In this document: positions 18,183-26,656 of the stretch, piece by piece
Numbering within the stretch: the first letter of the stretch is position 1
Layout: every line of letters begins with the position of its first letter
Origin: Fuerstiella sp.
GTDB taxonomy: Bacteria; Planctomycetota; Planctomycetia; Planctomycetales; Planctomycetaceae
Length of the DNA: 57,098 nt
Direction: 5' to 3'
NCBI GenBank assembly: GCA_014238335.1
Contig: JABABI010000025.1
Location: 30,015 to 87,112 of the forward strand
Made by a program: the position numbers and the translations under genes
The notes under the pieces: generated by a model
What the model was told of the DNA's origin: nothing
Seen by the model: only the letters and a program-made list of their open reading frames with translations
Database searches by the model: none

Positions 18183-18215
18183 GACACCGTTCACGTGGTC
18201 CGACGGAACGGTGTC
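18183..18215 (+). terminator. Stable hairpin after bamA
   Basis: A perfect 10-base inverted repeat, GACACCGTTC at 18183-18192 and GAACGGTGTC at 18206-18215, with a 13-base loop. It lies between the bamA stop (18115) and the queG start (18269). No T-run follows, so it may be a weak terminator, an mRNA 3'-end stabiliser or a queG leader element. Confidence 0.4.
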
Positions 18216-18268
18216 GCCGGAGCTTCCTGTTTCTGCCTGGTGTTCCGTGCGATTTGAAGGAATGCCCG

Positions 18269-19339
18269 TTGAACGCTCGGTTGCATCAGATAAGCGAAGT
18301 CACGGAAACGCTGAAACGCAACGCAGCCGGTTTGGGATTTCAACACCTTGGAATCACACCAGCCGTTGCGCCACCAGGATATCATCCCCTGCTGGAATGG
18401 ATTGCCAGCGGTCATGCAGCAGACATGGACTGGATCGCACGCCGCAAAGACGCTTACCATCATCCGGACGGAGTTCTTCCCAACACGCGCAGCGTGATTG
18501 TCGCGGCGATGAACTACCATAACCAAAGTCCTCAGCCGGAAACCCCTCGCATCGCCCGTTATGCATGGGGTTCTGAGGACTACCACACTCTCCTGCGCCG
18601 CCGGCTGAAAGAGTTGGCGATGTTGCTTCGGACAACGTGGCCGGACGAACGCACTCGAGTGGTCGTCGACACGGCACCGCTGCTGGAACGCGACTTCGCC
18701 AGACTGGCAGGCATCGGCTGGGTCGGCAAGAACACAATGCTGATCAGTCGCAGCATTGGCAGCTGGTTTTTTCTGGGAGCCATACTGACAACCGCTGAAC
18801 TGACGTACGACCAGCCTTTCGAAGGCGACTACTGCGGAACGTGCACCAGGTGTCTGCAAGCCTGCCCCACCGACGCATTCCCGGAACCGCACGTTCTTGA
18901 TTCCAACCGGTGTATCAGCTACCTGACGATCGAACGGCGAGACAAGTCGGTTGACGAAGTCCTTAGAAGCGGCATCGGCGACTGGCTGTTTGGCTGCGAT
19001 ATCTGCCAGGAAGTGTGCCCCTGGAATCGATTCGCCCCGAACCACAGCGACACGGCATTCGAACCGCGTGACGACCTGATCACGCCCGACCTGCTGCAGT
19101 TGCTTTCCATGGACGAAGACGGGTTCCAGCGGCAGTTCTCCGGCACGGCGCTGGAACGTACCGGCCGTGACACGATCGTGCGGAATGCCGCGATCGTCGC
19201 CGGCAACCAGCGATGCCGGGAAGCAATTCCGCAACTGACCCGACTTCTGGAAGACGTGTCAGACGTCGTCCGTGAAGCCGCTGGCTGGGCCATGGAACAG
19301 ATCCCGGCCACGGCGCCACCGCAGAGCCGTAAGACGTGA
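18269..19339 (+). CDS. queG: Epoxyqueuosine reductase QueG
   Basis: About 356 residues. QueG is the cobalamin- and 4Fe-4S-dependent reductase that makes queuosine from epoxyqueuosine in tRNA (wobble position 34), in the cytoplasm. Seen are RVVVDTAPLLERDFARLAGIGWVGKNTM with the catalytic Asp, two ferredoxin-type clusters (CGTCTRCLQACPTDAF; CDICQEVCPWNRF), and a HEAT-like C-terminal repeat (AIPQLTRLLEDVSDVVREAAGWAM). No ATG opens the frame near the expected N-terminus. TTG at 18269 has GAAGGAA ending 6 bases upstream and is my choice; TTG at 18254 and 18281 are alternatives. It converges on trmH 30 bases downstream, a chance pairing of two tRNA-modification genes or a small functional cluster. 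Length is normal for the family. Confidence 0.92.
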   Translation: MNARLHQISEVTETLKRNAAGLGFQHLGITPAVAPPGYHPLLEWIASGHAADMDWIARRKDAYHHPDGVLPNTRSVIVAAMNYHNQSPQPETPRIARYAWGSEDYHTLLRRRLKELAMLLRTTWPDERTRVVVDTAPLLERDFARLAGIGWVGKNTMLISRSIGSWFFLGAILTTAELTYDQPFEGDYCGTCTRCLQACPTDAFPEPHVLDSNRCISYLTIERRDKSVDEVLRSGIGDWLFGCDICQEVCPWNRFAPNHSDTAFEPRDDLITPDLLQLLSMDEDGFQRQFSGTALERTGRDTIVRNAAIVAGNQRCREAIPQLTRLLEDVSDVVREAAGWAMEQIPATAPPQSRKT

Positions 19340-19369
19340 AGCCGACGGACCAGTCCAGTGAGCATCCCG

Positions 19370-20071
19370 TCAGAGTCGTCCCTGTTCATCATTAAATCGG
19401 CGGATGAGCGGTGCCAGCGTAGAACCGAGACTCTGCCGCACCCAGCGTTCGATCAAGTCGCCACGTTCCGTGTCTGTGAGCTGCCAGTCAATGTCTGATG
19501 CATGCAGCAGCGTGGTCAGGGGCTGCAGTATGACGGCAGCAGAAACCGAAACATTGAAGCTCTCCGTAAACCCGTACATCGGGATGTGAACCAGATCGTC
19601 TGATTCTGAAAGCGCTTCGTCGCTGACGCCAATCTGTTCCGCACCAAAAACAATCGCAGTTTTCTGATCAATCGTCACATCGGACAACGGAAGACTGTCC
19701 TGCCGAGGCGACGTGGCCACGACGCGAAACCCTTCTTCCTTTAGATGACGAATGCAGTCAACTGAGACGTTCAGCTGCGAGTCATTCGACGGTTCCGAAT
19801 CCGATCGATAGTTGTGGACTGTCAACCACTTGCTGGCCCCCAGGGCGACTTCGGGATTCGGAGCAAAACTGTTCTGCGACTCAATGACATGCACATCCTG
19901 TATGCCCAGACAATCGCACGTCCGCAGGACAGCGCTCGCGTTATGTTCGTGATAGACATTCTCCAGAACGACCGTCAAATGACGTGTGCGGAACTTCACG
20001 ACTTCGTCAAAACGCTGCAGACGATCGTCGGTCAGACATTGCTTCAGATAATCAGAAAGATTCTGAGACAT
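19370..20071 (-). CDS. trmH: SpoU-family tRNA (guanosine-18-2'-O)-methyltransferase TrmH
   Basis: A 233-residue SPOUT methyltransferase. TrmH methylates the 2'-hydroxyl of G18 in the tRNA D-loop using S-adenosylmethionine. All three SpoU motifs are present: motif 1 ENVYHEHNASAVLRTCDCLG (conserved Asn and the catalytic Arg), motif 2 TAIVFGAEQIGVSDEAL, and motif 3 IPMYGFTESFNVSVSAAVIL, which forms the trefoil knot and SAM site. The N-terminal helix and the C-terminal TERGDLIERWVRQSL match TrmH rather than the longer RlmB type, which has an extra RNA-binding domain absent here. The start ATG is 10 bases after the mscS stop, so the two form an operon. Confidence 0.9.
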   Translation of the reverse strand: MSQNLSDYLKQCLTDDRLQRFDEVVKFRTRHLTVVLENVYHEHNASAVLRTCDCLGIQDVHVIESQNSFAPNPEVALGASKWLTVHNYRSDSEPSNDSQLNVSVDCIRHLKEEGFRVVATSPRQDSLPLSDVTIDQKTAIVFGAEQIGVSDEALSESDDLVHIPMYGFTESFNVSVSAAVILQPLTTLLHASDIDWQLTDTERGDLIERWVRQSLGSTLAPLIRRFNDEQGRL

Positions 20072-20081
20072 CGCTCCGCCG

Positions 20082-21056
20082 TCACGCAGCCTTTAGGATG
20101 GTTGACGCTCCGTCTGCTGCGCCAGGGTGATGTAAAAACAGGTCCTGCGACGGGAATGGAATCGTAAAGCCATGTTCGTCAAACGCCAGCTTGATCCGCT
20201 CCGTAAGATCAAAACGCACAGCCCAGTATTCGCGGCTGGAAACCCAAGGACGGACGACGAAATTAACGCTGCTGTCTCCAAGTTCCGAGACAGCGACGAC
20301 GGGCTCGGGACTTTGCAGCACGCGCGCGTCCTGTGCCAAAATATCCTGCAACAACTTCTTCACGGCTTTCAGGTTGTCGTTGTAGCCGCATCCGACCACC
20401 AGATCGATGCGGCGCTGCGGTTCCGCGGAATAGTTCTTGATGGTGCCGTCCGTCATCTTTGAATTCGGCACGATGATCCGTACATTGTCAAGAGTCAGCA
20501 GAACTGTGTTGCAGATCTGAATCTCGACAACGGTACCGGTTAATGACTCAATCTCAACAACATCGCCAACTCGAAACGGCTTGAAGAAGACCAGCATGAC
20601 GCCGGCCGCAAGATTACCCAGCGATCCCTGTAAAGCAAAACCAATGGCGAACCCTGTTGCCGCAAGGACTGCGGTGAGACCTGTCGTGTCGACACCCAGC
20701 GATTCCACTGCAGCAACGCAGACCAGAGTAAACAGCAGCATGTAGATCAGGTTGTTCAGAAATCCAAGCAGCGTTTCATCCACCTTCGCTTTTCGGGCAC
20801 CACGAATCATTGCGCTGGTAACGATCCTTGCCAACCACTTACCGATGACAAATACGACAATCGCATACAGCAGTTTCGGGCCATACTGAACGACCTGTTC
20901 AAACAGCCAGCTAAGTGTCAGGTGAGACTGCAGCCAGCTCATGGAGGCGTCAATCAGACTTTGACGCGGTCCGGCAGCAGCTGTCGTTTCCAATACAGAA
21001 ACGTCGGTGCCAGGAGAAAGTGTCTGAGCCAGCGTTATGGCATGAAGTGCGTTCAT
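20082..21056 (-). CDS. Small-conductance mechanosensitive channel, MscS family
   Basis: A 324-residue MscS-type channel that opens under membrane tension to release solutes during hypo-osmotic shock. The first 60 residues are amphipathic. Three membrane segments follow: GPKLLYAIVVFVIGKWLARIV, LIYMLLFTLVCVAAVESLG and the pore-lining Ala/Gly-rich helix GLTAVLAATGFAIGFALQG with SLGNLAAGVMLVFFKPF. The cytoplasmic beta domain begins VGDVVEIESLTGTVVEIQICNT and carries the signature VRIIVPNSKM. Length and topology match the basic MscS (about 290 residues) with an extended N-terminus. It is transcribed leftward, 114 bases after a plsC-like gene, and is probably cotranscribed with trmH, whose ATG follows 10 bases later. 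Confidence 0.92.
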   Translation of the reverse strand: MNALHAITLAQTLSPGTDVSVLETTAAAGPRQSLIDASMSWLQSHLTLSWLFEQVVQYGPKLLYAIVVFVIGKWLARIVTSAMIRGARKAKVDETLLGFLNNLIYMLLFTLVCVAAVESLGVDTTGLTAVLAATGFAIGFALQGSLGNLAAGVMLVFFKPFRVGDVVEIESLTGTVVEIQICNTVLLTLDNVRIIVPNSKMTDGTIKNYSAEPQRRIDLVVGCGYNDNLKAVKKLLQDILAQDARVLQSPEPVVAVSELGDSSVNFVVRPWVSSREYWAVRFDLTERIKLAFDEHGFTIPFPSQDLFLHHPGAADGASTILKAA

Positions 21057-21170
21057 CGCAGTAGATTCCGTTCGTCGTGCGGCGCGGCTGCAAGAGTGCG
21101 GAATCTACGTAATCTCGAAGATCCGGTAAACAGGTATTGCAACACAGATCATGCCCTGAAACGCTTGACT

Positions 21171-21857
21171 TCAGGCATACAGGCCTTCTTCGTACAGTCT
21201 GGCGACCATGCCCCGGATTTCAGCGGCACTCGCTTTGGCATCGTTGTCCATCAATCGTTGGCGCTGTTCGGCTGTCAATGCCTTGCCATAAACGACGGTC
21301 ACCCTGACCGGACGAATAAACCATGCATTTCTTGGCATAGCTCTGTCCGCGCCGACAACGGCGACCGGATAGACAGGCACTTCGGCTCGACGAACGAGCG
21401 CCAGAAAACCAGGGCGAAACTCCTTCGGAGCACCTGACGACCGCGTGCCTTCCGGATAGATTCCAACAAGAAATCCCTGCTTGAGTCGATCCATTGCCGT
21501 GCGAATGCTACTGGCTCGGAACGCAGTCCGGCTGATTGGAATCACATGCGTCAGGCGACAGACCCAGCCGATAAACGGTATCCTGAACAGAGAATCACGA
21601 GCCAGGTAGGCCAGCGGTCGGGTCAGTCGTACGCCAACGAATAGCGGGTCCAGGAAACTCTGATGATTCACGATGAAGATGCCCCCCCGTGTGTTGTCAA
21701 TATTTTCACGCCCAATCACAACGGTGCGACACCACAGTCGAAACGGCAGATAGAGAACAGCATGAATCAGCAACCAAAGAATCGCGCGGCGGGGCAGCGC
21801 CTGCGGCGGCGAATTGGTCTCGTTTGTCGGACCGGTCTGTTCAGATTCAGAAGTCAT
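21171..21857 (-). CDS. Lysophospholipid/1-acyl-glycerol-3-phosphate acyltransferase (PlsC-like)
   Basis: 228 residues from the ATG at 21857; the frame continues upstream but into the preceding gene, so this start is preferred. The family transfers an acyl chain to the sn-2 position of lysophosphatidic acid or related lipids at the inner membrane. The N-terminus is polar (SESEQTGPTNETNSPP), then an amphipathic/hydrophobic segment (AILWLLIHAVLYLPFRLW). The catalytic NHxxxxD motif is IVNHQSFLDPLFV, and the substrate-binding block is VGIYPEGTRSSG. A third block, PVYPVAVVGADRAMP, is also as expected. It begins 37 bases after a HAD phosphatase gene in the same direction, suggesting cotranscription. 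Confidence 0.9.
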   Translation of the reverse strand: MTSESEQTGPTNETNSPPQALPRRAILWLLIHAVLYLPFRLWCRTVVIGRENIDNTRGGIFIVNHQSFLDPLFVGVRLTRPLAYLARDSLFRIPFIGWVCRLTHVIPISRTAFRASSIRTAMDRLKQGFLVGIYPEGTRSSGAPKEFRPGFLALVRRAEVPVYPVAVVGADRAMPRNAWFIRPVRVTVVYGKALTAEQRQRLMDNDAKASAAEIRGMVARLYEEGLYA

Positions 21858-21894
21858 GTTCGTTGAAGGATTCTTGTTTGATTCACCGACTGTA

Positions 21895-22584
21895 TCAAAG
21901 CATTGCCAGAATGCGTTCGACCACCTTGTCCGTGTCCGCAAAGTCCTCGAACAAGTGATCAGGATTGTAGGGCTCGAGTTCGATTGAGGAATAAACGCCG
22001 GTGGCAACCGCGACGCATTTCGCGCCGATCGCCTGCGCACATTGAATGTCGGCCGGTGTGTCGCCGATCACCATCGTTTCACTGCCGTCCACGGCACGGT
22101 CGAGTTCCCTCGACGCGACCTCGATCGCCACCTGTGCGACGTTATTGCGATTGGCATCGTGATCGCCAAAACCACCGAATTGAAAGAAGTGGTCGAGTTC
22201 GTAATGGCGGAGCTTAATCCACGCTCCCTCGGCGTAGTTACCGGTGAGCAGTGACAGCGTCACATGCCCGTGCAGTGATAGTTGTTCCAGCAGTTCGCGG
22301 ATTTTCGGCAGCAGCAGTCCCGGAGAATCCCGCAGACTCATGGGCAACTGGGCAAGATACGCCTCTTGAAACCGAGCACGATTTTGGGCGGTATTATCAA
22401 AGCTGTAACGCTCGAGGATTTCATCAGTGATCCCACGGTCGGTGCGACCGGCGGTGAGAACTCCATCGAACGGAAAATCGATTTGAAACTCTGCAGTCAG
22501 CGCCCGCTCCATCGCCCGCTGCCCTGCCCCGCCGGTGTTCAGAAGAGTACCGTCGATGTCGAAGAATATTACTTTTTCGGTCAT
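21895..22584 (-). CDS. HAD-superfamily phosphatase, phosphoglycolate-phosphatase-like
   Basis: 229 residues from the ATG at 22584, which gives MTEKVIFFDIDGTLLNTGGAG, the HAD motif I with its two Asp residues at the very N-terminus, as usual. The frame is open further upstream to 22872, but that sequence lacks family likeness. Motif II is in LSLLTGNYAEGAW, and motif III/IV is ETMVIGDTPADIQCAQAIGAKCVAVATG with the acidic Mg site. A helical cap sits between (GRTDRGITDEILERYSF to LPMSLRDSPGLLLP). This is the Gph/PGPase-like subgroup, cytoplasmic; the substrate is a small phosphomonoester, not definable here. It heads the leftward run with plsC-like, mscS and trmH genes. Confidence 0.88.
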   Translation of the reverse strand: MTEKVIFFDIDGTLLNTGGAGQRAMERALTAEFQIDFPFDGVLTAGRTDRGITDEILERYSFDNTAQNRARFQEAYLAQLPMSLRDSPGLLLPKIRELLEQLSLHGHVTLSLLTGNYAEGAWIKLRHYELDHFFQFGGFGDHDANRNNVAQVAIEVASRELDRAVDGSETMVIGDTPADIQCAQAIGAKCVAVATGVYSSIELEPYNPDHLFEDFADTDKVVERILAML

Positions 22585-22846
22585 TGGTGAGGGGTTTTGG
22601 TGCGACCCGGTCGCCAACTTACGGCCAATACGGGTAAAAGTGCCTGAGAATCGTGAAAACTCCTGAGGTTCAGGCTGTTCGCCCGCCATTTTCACCGATA
22701 TTGTACCGAGTCCTCGACTTAACGCATATTCAACGAATCGCGGGAAAACCGACAGGGGTGCACCTGCACTGCACTGGGCCCGGCGTTTCACAAGAAAAAT
22801 GGCTCGGATTTCCGGGCATCCTATTTTACTCCAGAAACACGGAACA

Positions 22847-22951
22847 ATGGCCAAGACGCAAAGAAAACTCACGAAAGCTAATCACGGACGTCGTCCTGCC
22901 AGTGCCAAGGCTCGCAAATTGAAACGACGGCACGTGAAGCTGTCGCGCTGA
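22847..22951 (+). CDS. Very small, highly basic protein (34 residues)
   Basis: ATG at 22847 to TGA at 22951 encodes 34 residues: 14 Lys/Arg plus 2 His, no acidic residue and no Cys. The product opens MAKTQRKLTKANHGRRPA and ends RRHVKLSR. GGA precedes the ATG by 3 bases. A strong hairpin with a short T-run follows 53 bases downstream. The composition, the Lys/Arg pattern with Ala, Asn, Gly and Pro, and the free-standing transcription unit resemble tiny ribosomal proteins (such as bTHX or bL36-size products). I cannot name a family; a ribosome- or nucleic-acid-associated protein is an inference. It lies in the gap between the leftward HAD gene and rightward glgP. If it is not translated, the region is simply a leader. 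Confidence 0.6.
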   Translation: MAKTQRKLTKANHGRRPASAKARKLKRRHVKLSR

Positions 22952-23003
22952 TGGTTTCGGCCAGTTACGGCTGAGAGTCTCCGCTCCCGGCTGGTGTAGC
23001 CAA

Positions 23004-23032
23004 ATGCCCGTTTCGTTCGAAACGGGTATTTT
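23004..23032 (+). terminator. Intrinsic terminator after the small basic gene
   Basis: An 11-base-pair stem, ATGCCCGTTTC at 23004-23014 against GAAACGGGTAT at 23019-23029 (one G-T pair), with loop GTTC, followed by TTT at 23030-23032. The position 53 bases after the small basic gene and well before the glucan phosphorylase start supports rightward termination. The other strand also folds but lacks a T-tract. Confidence 0.65.
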
Positions 23033-23256
23033 CATTGGTTGGCGGAAATGCAGTCCGCTCGACCGTCTGCACACGGTCGCTATACTTCGGCCGCGCTGCT
23101 ATTGACCTTCGCTAAGGTGGCAGTTGCATTTGCCGACAAAGACGATTTGAAGGCCCTGAAGGGTGGCACACCAGACGTTTTTTCCCTTCCTGATCGGCCT
23201 TCGGCGCCAAGTTCTGACTTTAGCGCCAAACCCAAAAACAACCAGAGGTTGCGCAT

Positions 23257-25410
23257 ATGATTGGCAAGGTTGGCGAACTGACGATCCACGACAAGCTTTC
23301 GCAGATCGCAGCAAATCTATGGTGGAGCTGGGATCCGGAACTCGTCGAAGTCTTTCGCCTGATCGACACGGACCGTTTTGCCCAGTTACACAACAATCCG
23401 GTCCAGCTGCTGGCCGAGTACACTCCCGAATTGCTTGAACAGCGAGCTCGCGAGGCTGTTCTTCACTCGCGTATTCACTGGGCATATCGTCGTTTCGTAG
23501 AGTACACAACATGTGAATCGACATGGGGTTCGACGCACTGCGGAATTCTGGGGCAGGCGCCGGTCGCCTATTTTTCCGCGGAATTCGGACTGCACGAGTC
23601 GCTTCCCATTTATTCCGGCGGACTGGGCGTACTTGCCGGCGACCATCTGAAGAGCGCATCAGACCTGGGCATACCTCTGGTGGGCGTCGGATTGTTCTAC
23701 CACGAAGGCTACTTCGCACAGGCCATCGATAAGGACGGCTGGCAAAAGGAAAAATATCCACGCCTGCCTCTTGAATCGCTGCCGCTGACCCAAGTGGGAA
23801 ATGGCAATGGGCCGGTCATCGTTTCCGTTGAAACGCGGCAGGGAACCGTTTCTGCGCGGGTCATGCACCTGGCCGTTGGCCGCATCAATCTGTACCTGCT
23901 GGATACTGATATCGAACAGAATTCAGAGGAAGATCGAACGCTGACCGCTCGTCTTTATGGCGGCGATCAGCGGACTCGCATCCGCCAGGAACTGCTGTTA
24001 GGGGTCGGCGGTCTGCGAGCGTTGAAAGCCATTGGCATCGTCCCGAACGTAATCCACATGAACGAAGGTCATTCAGCGTTTGCACCCCTGGAAGCGATTC
24101 GCGAACGCATGCACGACGACGCACTGCCGTTCACGCTGGCGCTGACAGAAACATCCAGCCGCTGCGTGTTTACGACACACACACCTGTGGCCGCCGGACA
24201 CGACCGATTCGATTCCGGTCTGGTCGAAGAACACATCGGACCACTGGCAGAGTCGATTGGGTTGGACCATCACGGTCTAATGGCTCTGGGACGTGTCGAC
24301 CCGCAAAACGGTTCAGAATCGTTTTGCATGACGGTCCTGGCGATGAAGATGTGTCGGATCGCCAACGGTGTGTCCAGCCTGCACGGAGTCGTCAGTCGCC
24401 AGATGTGGGCCGGTCTGTGGCCGTGGCGAAGTGCTGAAGAGATTCCCATTGGCCACATCACAAACGGAGTACACGTACCGACGTGGCTGGCCGCGCAGAT
24501 GCGAGCGTTATACGACCGCGTCCTTCCCGAGGACTGGTTCCTGCGGTCCGGGGAACCGGAAGTCTGGAGCGGCTTCGAAAGCGTGACGCCAGGTGAAGTG
24601 TGGGAAACTCACCAGGCGCTTAAGAATCGGATGATCACGTACGCGCGGCGCGAAGCTGTCGAACAGGCCACTCGCCGTGGCGACGAAAAATCCGTCATTG
24701 AGGACATGAGAAACGTGCTTGCCCCTGAGGCTCTGACGATCGGATTCGCTCGTCGATTTGCCCCCTACAAACGCGCCGACCTGATTCTCAAAGATCTGGA
24801 ACTGCTGGAACGCCTTATTACAGACACCGATCGTCCCGTTCAGTTTATTTTTGCAGGAAAGTCCCATCCGGCTGACGAAAACGGAAAACGACTGTTGCAG
24901 CGCATCTTCAAGCTGACTCACGAAGCTCCCTTTCGCGGGCGAATTCTGGTGCTCGAAAACTACAGCATCGCCATGGGCCGGCAACTTGTTCAGGGCGTTG
25001 ACGTCTGGCTGAACAACCCACGTCGCCCGCTGGAAGCGTCCGGAACCAGCGGACAGAAGGTTGTTCTGAACGGAGGCCTGAACTGCTCCGTTCTTGATGG
25101 CTGGTGGGCTGAGGCCTACGACGGGAAAAATGGGTTCGCCATCGGCAACGGCCGAACTCATTCCGATCAGAACATCCAGGACGAACGCGACGGTGAAGAC
25201 CTGTATCGTGTGCTGACTGAAGAAGTCATTCCATTGTATTTTAAACGCGATGCGGATGATCTGCCGCAGGGATGGATTGCCCAGATGAAACGAGCGATCA
25301 GAACGCTTGGCTGGCGGTTTAATGCAGATCGCATGGTGATGGACTACGCATCAAACACCTATGTTCCAGCCGCTGGCGGACTGAGCTGCTCAATCGTATC
25401 GATGCCGTAG
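23257..25410 (+). CDS. glgP: Alpha-glucan (glycogen/maltodextrin) phosphorylase
   Basis: A 717-residue GT35 phosphorylase of the short form with an N-terminal DUF3417 segment ([21 protein letters not shown]). It releases glucose-1-phosphate from glycogen or maltodextrins using pyridoxal phosphate. Landmarks: [106 protein letters not shown], and the PLP lysine at 601 in [28 protein letters not shown]. This is the form also seen in thermophiles and cyanobacteria, lacking the long eukaryotic regulatory N-terminus. It stands alone, converging on pyrE. The sequence around each motif is intact. Confidence 0.94.
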   Translation: MIGKVGELTIHDKLSQIAANLWWSWDPELVEVFRLIDTDRFAQLHNNPVQLLAEYTPELLEQRAREAVLHSRIHWAYRRFVEYTTCESTWGSTHCGILGQAPVAYFSAEFGLHESLPIYSGGLGVLAGDHLKSASDLGIPLVGVGLFYHEGYFAQAIDKDGWQKEKYPRLPLESLPLTQVGNGNGPVIVSVETRQGTVSARVMHLAVGRINLYLLDTDIEQNSEEDRTLTARLYGGDQRTRIRQELLLGVGGLRALKAIGIVPNVIHMNEGHSAFAPLEAIRERMHDDALPFTLALTETSSRCVFTTHTPVAAGHDRFDSGLVEEHIGPLAESIGLDHHGLMALGRVDPQNGSESFCMTVLAMKMCRIANGVSSLHGVVSRQMWAGLWPWRSAEEIPIGHITNGVHVPTWLAAQMRALYDRVLPEDWFLRSGEPEVWSGFESVTPGEVWETHQALKNRMITYARREAVEQATRRGDEKSVIEDMRNVLAPEALTIGFARRFAPYKRADLILKDLELLERLITDTDRPVQFIFAGKSHPADENGKRLLQRIFKLTHEAPFRGRILVLENYSIAMGRQLVQGVDVWLNNPRRPLEASGTSGQKVVLNGGLNCSVLDGWWAEAYDGKNGFAIGNGRTHSDQNIQDERDGEDLYRVLTEEVIPLYFKRDADDLPQGWIAQMKRAIRTLGWRFNADRMVMDYASNTYVPAAGGLSCSIVSMP

Positions 25411-25491
25411 GTGCACGCGCATTGCCGCAGCGACCAGCGGAAGCGAAACCGCCGTTTCAGAGCGTCGTCGCGAATCGGCTGGCGGTCCGCC

Positions 25492-26163
25492 TCAGGCCGT
25501 CCCGCCGTATTGCTGGCGATAATCCCGGATTCTCCCAAACAGTTCGTCCGTCACGACGACGTTGCCGTCGACCTTTCTTCCATGCAGGTAGTCGGCAATT
25601 TCACAAATCGTCACAATGGCGAAGGTCGGCATCGAAAACTCGTCGCGCAGCTCTGTCAACGCGTTGACTTCACCCCGTCCTCGTTCCATTCGGTCGACAC
25701 TGACAACCAGCCCCGCCAGCTGTATCTCCGCCGCAGCCTGCAGCACTGGCACCGTTTCACGGATCGACGTACCAGCGGTGGTCACGTCTTCCACAATAAG
25801 AACTCGTTCCCCTGGTGCCGGCTGGTGGCCCACCAATGTACCACCTTCGCCATGCGTCTTCACTTCTTTGCGATTGAAACAGAACGGCACATTGGCCCCT
25901 CGGCTGCTGAGTTCCATGGCGATTGCCACTGCCAGCGGGATGCCCTTGTACGCTGGCCCGAACAGAAAATCGAATGTGACCTCCTGAGCCTGAATGGCGT
26001 CAGCGTAGAAGCTGGCCAGTCGGTTCATCTGCTCCCCCGTCCGGTAACGACCTGTGTTGATAAAAAACGGAGTCTTCCGGCCGCTCTTAGTTGTAAAGTC
26101 GCCAAAGGTCAGCACGTTGGCACGAACCATGAATTCAATGAAATTCTGCTTGTAAGTTTCCAC
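25492..26163 (-). CDS. pyrE: Orotate phosphoribosyltransferase PyrE
   Basis: 223 residues. PyrE joins orotate to PRPP to make OMP in pyrimidine synthesis, cytoplasmic. Seen are the N-terminal helix with KQNFIEFMVRANVLTFGDFTTKSGRKTPFFINTG (orotate and phosphate contacts), FLFGPAYKGIPLAVAIAMEL, FCFNRKEVKTHGEGGTLVG (catalytic lysine loop), and the PRPP motif VLIVEDVTTAGTSIRETV with its two acidic residues (Glu-Asp). The length is typical of the dimeric type. The gene faces glgP with an 81-base gap and is divergent from the unknown/SNF2 gene pair across about 490 bases. No attenuator-like hairpin followed by a T-run was found on its own strand just upstream. Confidence 0.94.
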   Translation of the reverse strand: METYKQNFIEFMVRANVLTFGDFTTKSGRKTPFFINTGRYRTGEQMNRLASFYADAIQAQEVTFDFLFGPAYKGIPLAVAIAMELSSRGANVPFCFNRKEVKTHGEGGTLVGHQPAPGERVLIVEDVTTAGTSIRETVPVLQAAAEIQLAGLVVSVDRMERGRGEVNALTELRDEFSMPTFAIVTICEIADYLHGRKVDGNVVVTDELFGRIRDYRQQYGGTA

Positions 26164-26362
26164 TGCAATTGTCCGTTAACGTTGAGCTGATGCGGTCGCT
26201 GTTCAAGTCGGTTTGAAAGGTTCAGGAATTCCAGCGCATTCAGATCGACGAAAACAGCCAGTCGGAAAGAATGACAAATAATCCGCCTGTCATGCCTGCA
26301 CCTCTGTATGTCCATCACTGAAGTTGCGCCCGCATCACAGATTTCCAGGATTCTACGGCGAG

Positions 26363-26387
26363 CACGGTCCTCTAATGACCGTGTTTT
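26363..26387 (+). terminator. Hairpin with T-run
   Basis: CACGGTC at 26363-26369 pairs with GACCGTG at 26377-26383 (7 bases, loop CTCTAAT), followed by TTTT at 26384-26387. On the plus strand this is a standard intrinsic-terminator shape, yet no rightward gene ends just upstream. It may end a short leader transcript or an unannotated RNA. Confidence 0.45.
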
Positions 26388-26551
26388 ATGGTGCACCGTC
26401 CCCAACTTCAATTACCCCAGACCAACGTTCCCGACGATCGTTAAAGACAACCCAATCGTTGCGTCGATGAGGGACCTCGGTGAGCGGTCTGGCTCCACGG
26501 CACGAATCGGCAGATTCTGCGGTTGGTGCTTTGTTCCTGTGTCGCTCGATT

Positions 26552-26626
26552 CTCCAGAGTCGAGCCTCTGCCATATCCATGGTCTCACCCAACCTGAGGT
26601 CATGACCATCACGCTCGACTCTGGAG
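26552..26626 (+). repeat. Long inverted repeat in the leader of the coupled gene pair
   Basis: A perfect 14-base inverted repeat has its left arm CTCCAGAGTCGAGC at 26552-26565 and its right arm at 26613-26626. Inside, ATGGT (26579-26583) pairs with ACCAT (26605-26609) and CTCA (26584-26587) with TGAG (26595-26598), giving one extended hairpin. It ends 30 bases before the ATG of the next gene, so in mRNA it would form a structured 5' leader. A protein-binding operator is the alternative. Confidence 0.6.
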
Positions 26627-26656
26627 GGTCGGCTGGAGTTTTTGAAGACGGGACGG

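Larger units (their letters stand above)
26164..26656. other. Divergent intergenic region with two strong hairpins
   Basis: This 493-base gap separates pyrE (leftward) from the 178-residue gene (rightward) and encodes no protein I can support. It holds a terminator-like hairpin at 26363-26387 and a long nested inverted repeat at 26552-26626, listed separately. Promoters for both directions should lie here, but I do not recognise convincing -35/-10 boxes. Confidence 0.6.

Noticed and set aside
16751..18187. 478-codon open frame on the minus strand opposite bamA
   Set aside because: It lies wholly within the bamA coding frame, shows no domain, and its composition is that of a reverse-strand shadow.
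18191..19234. 347-codon minus-strand open frame opposite queG
   Set aside because: Antisense to clear iron-sulfur motifs of QueG and without family likeness.
25411..26190. Plus-strand open frame of 259 codons opposite pyrE
   Set aside because: The minus strand encodes PyrE with its PRPP motif; the plus-strand product shows no domain.
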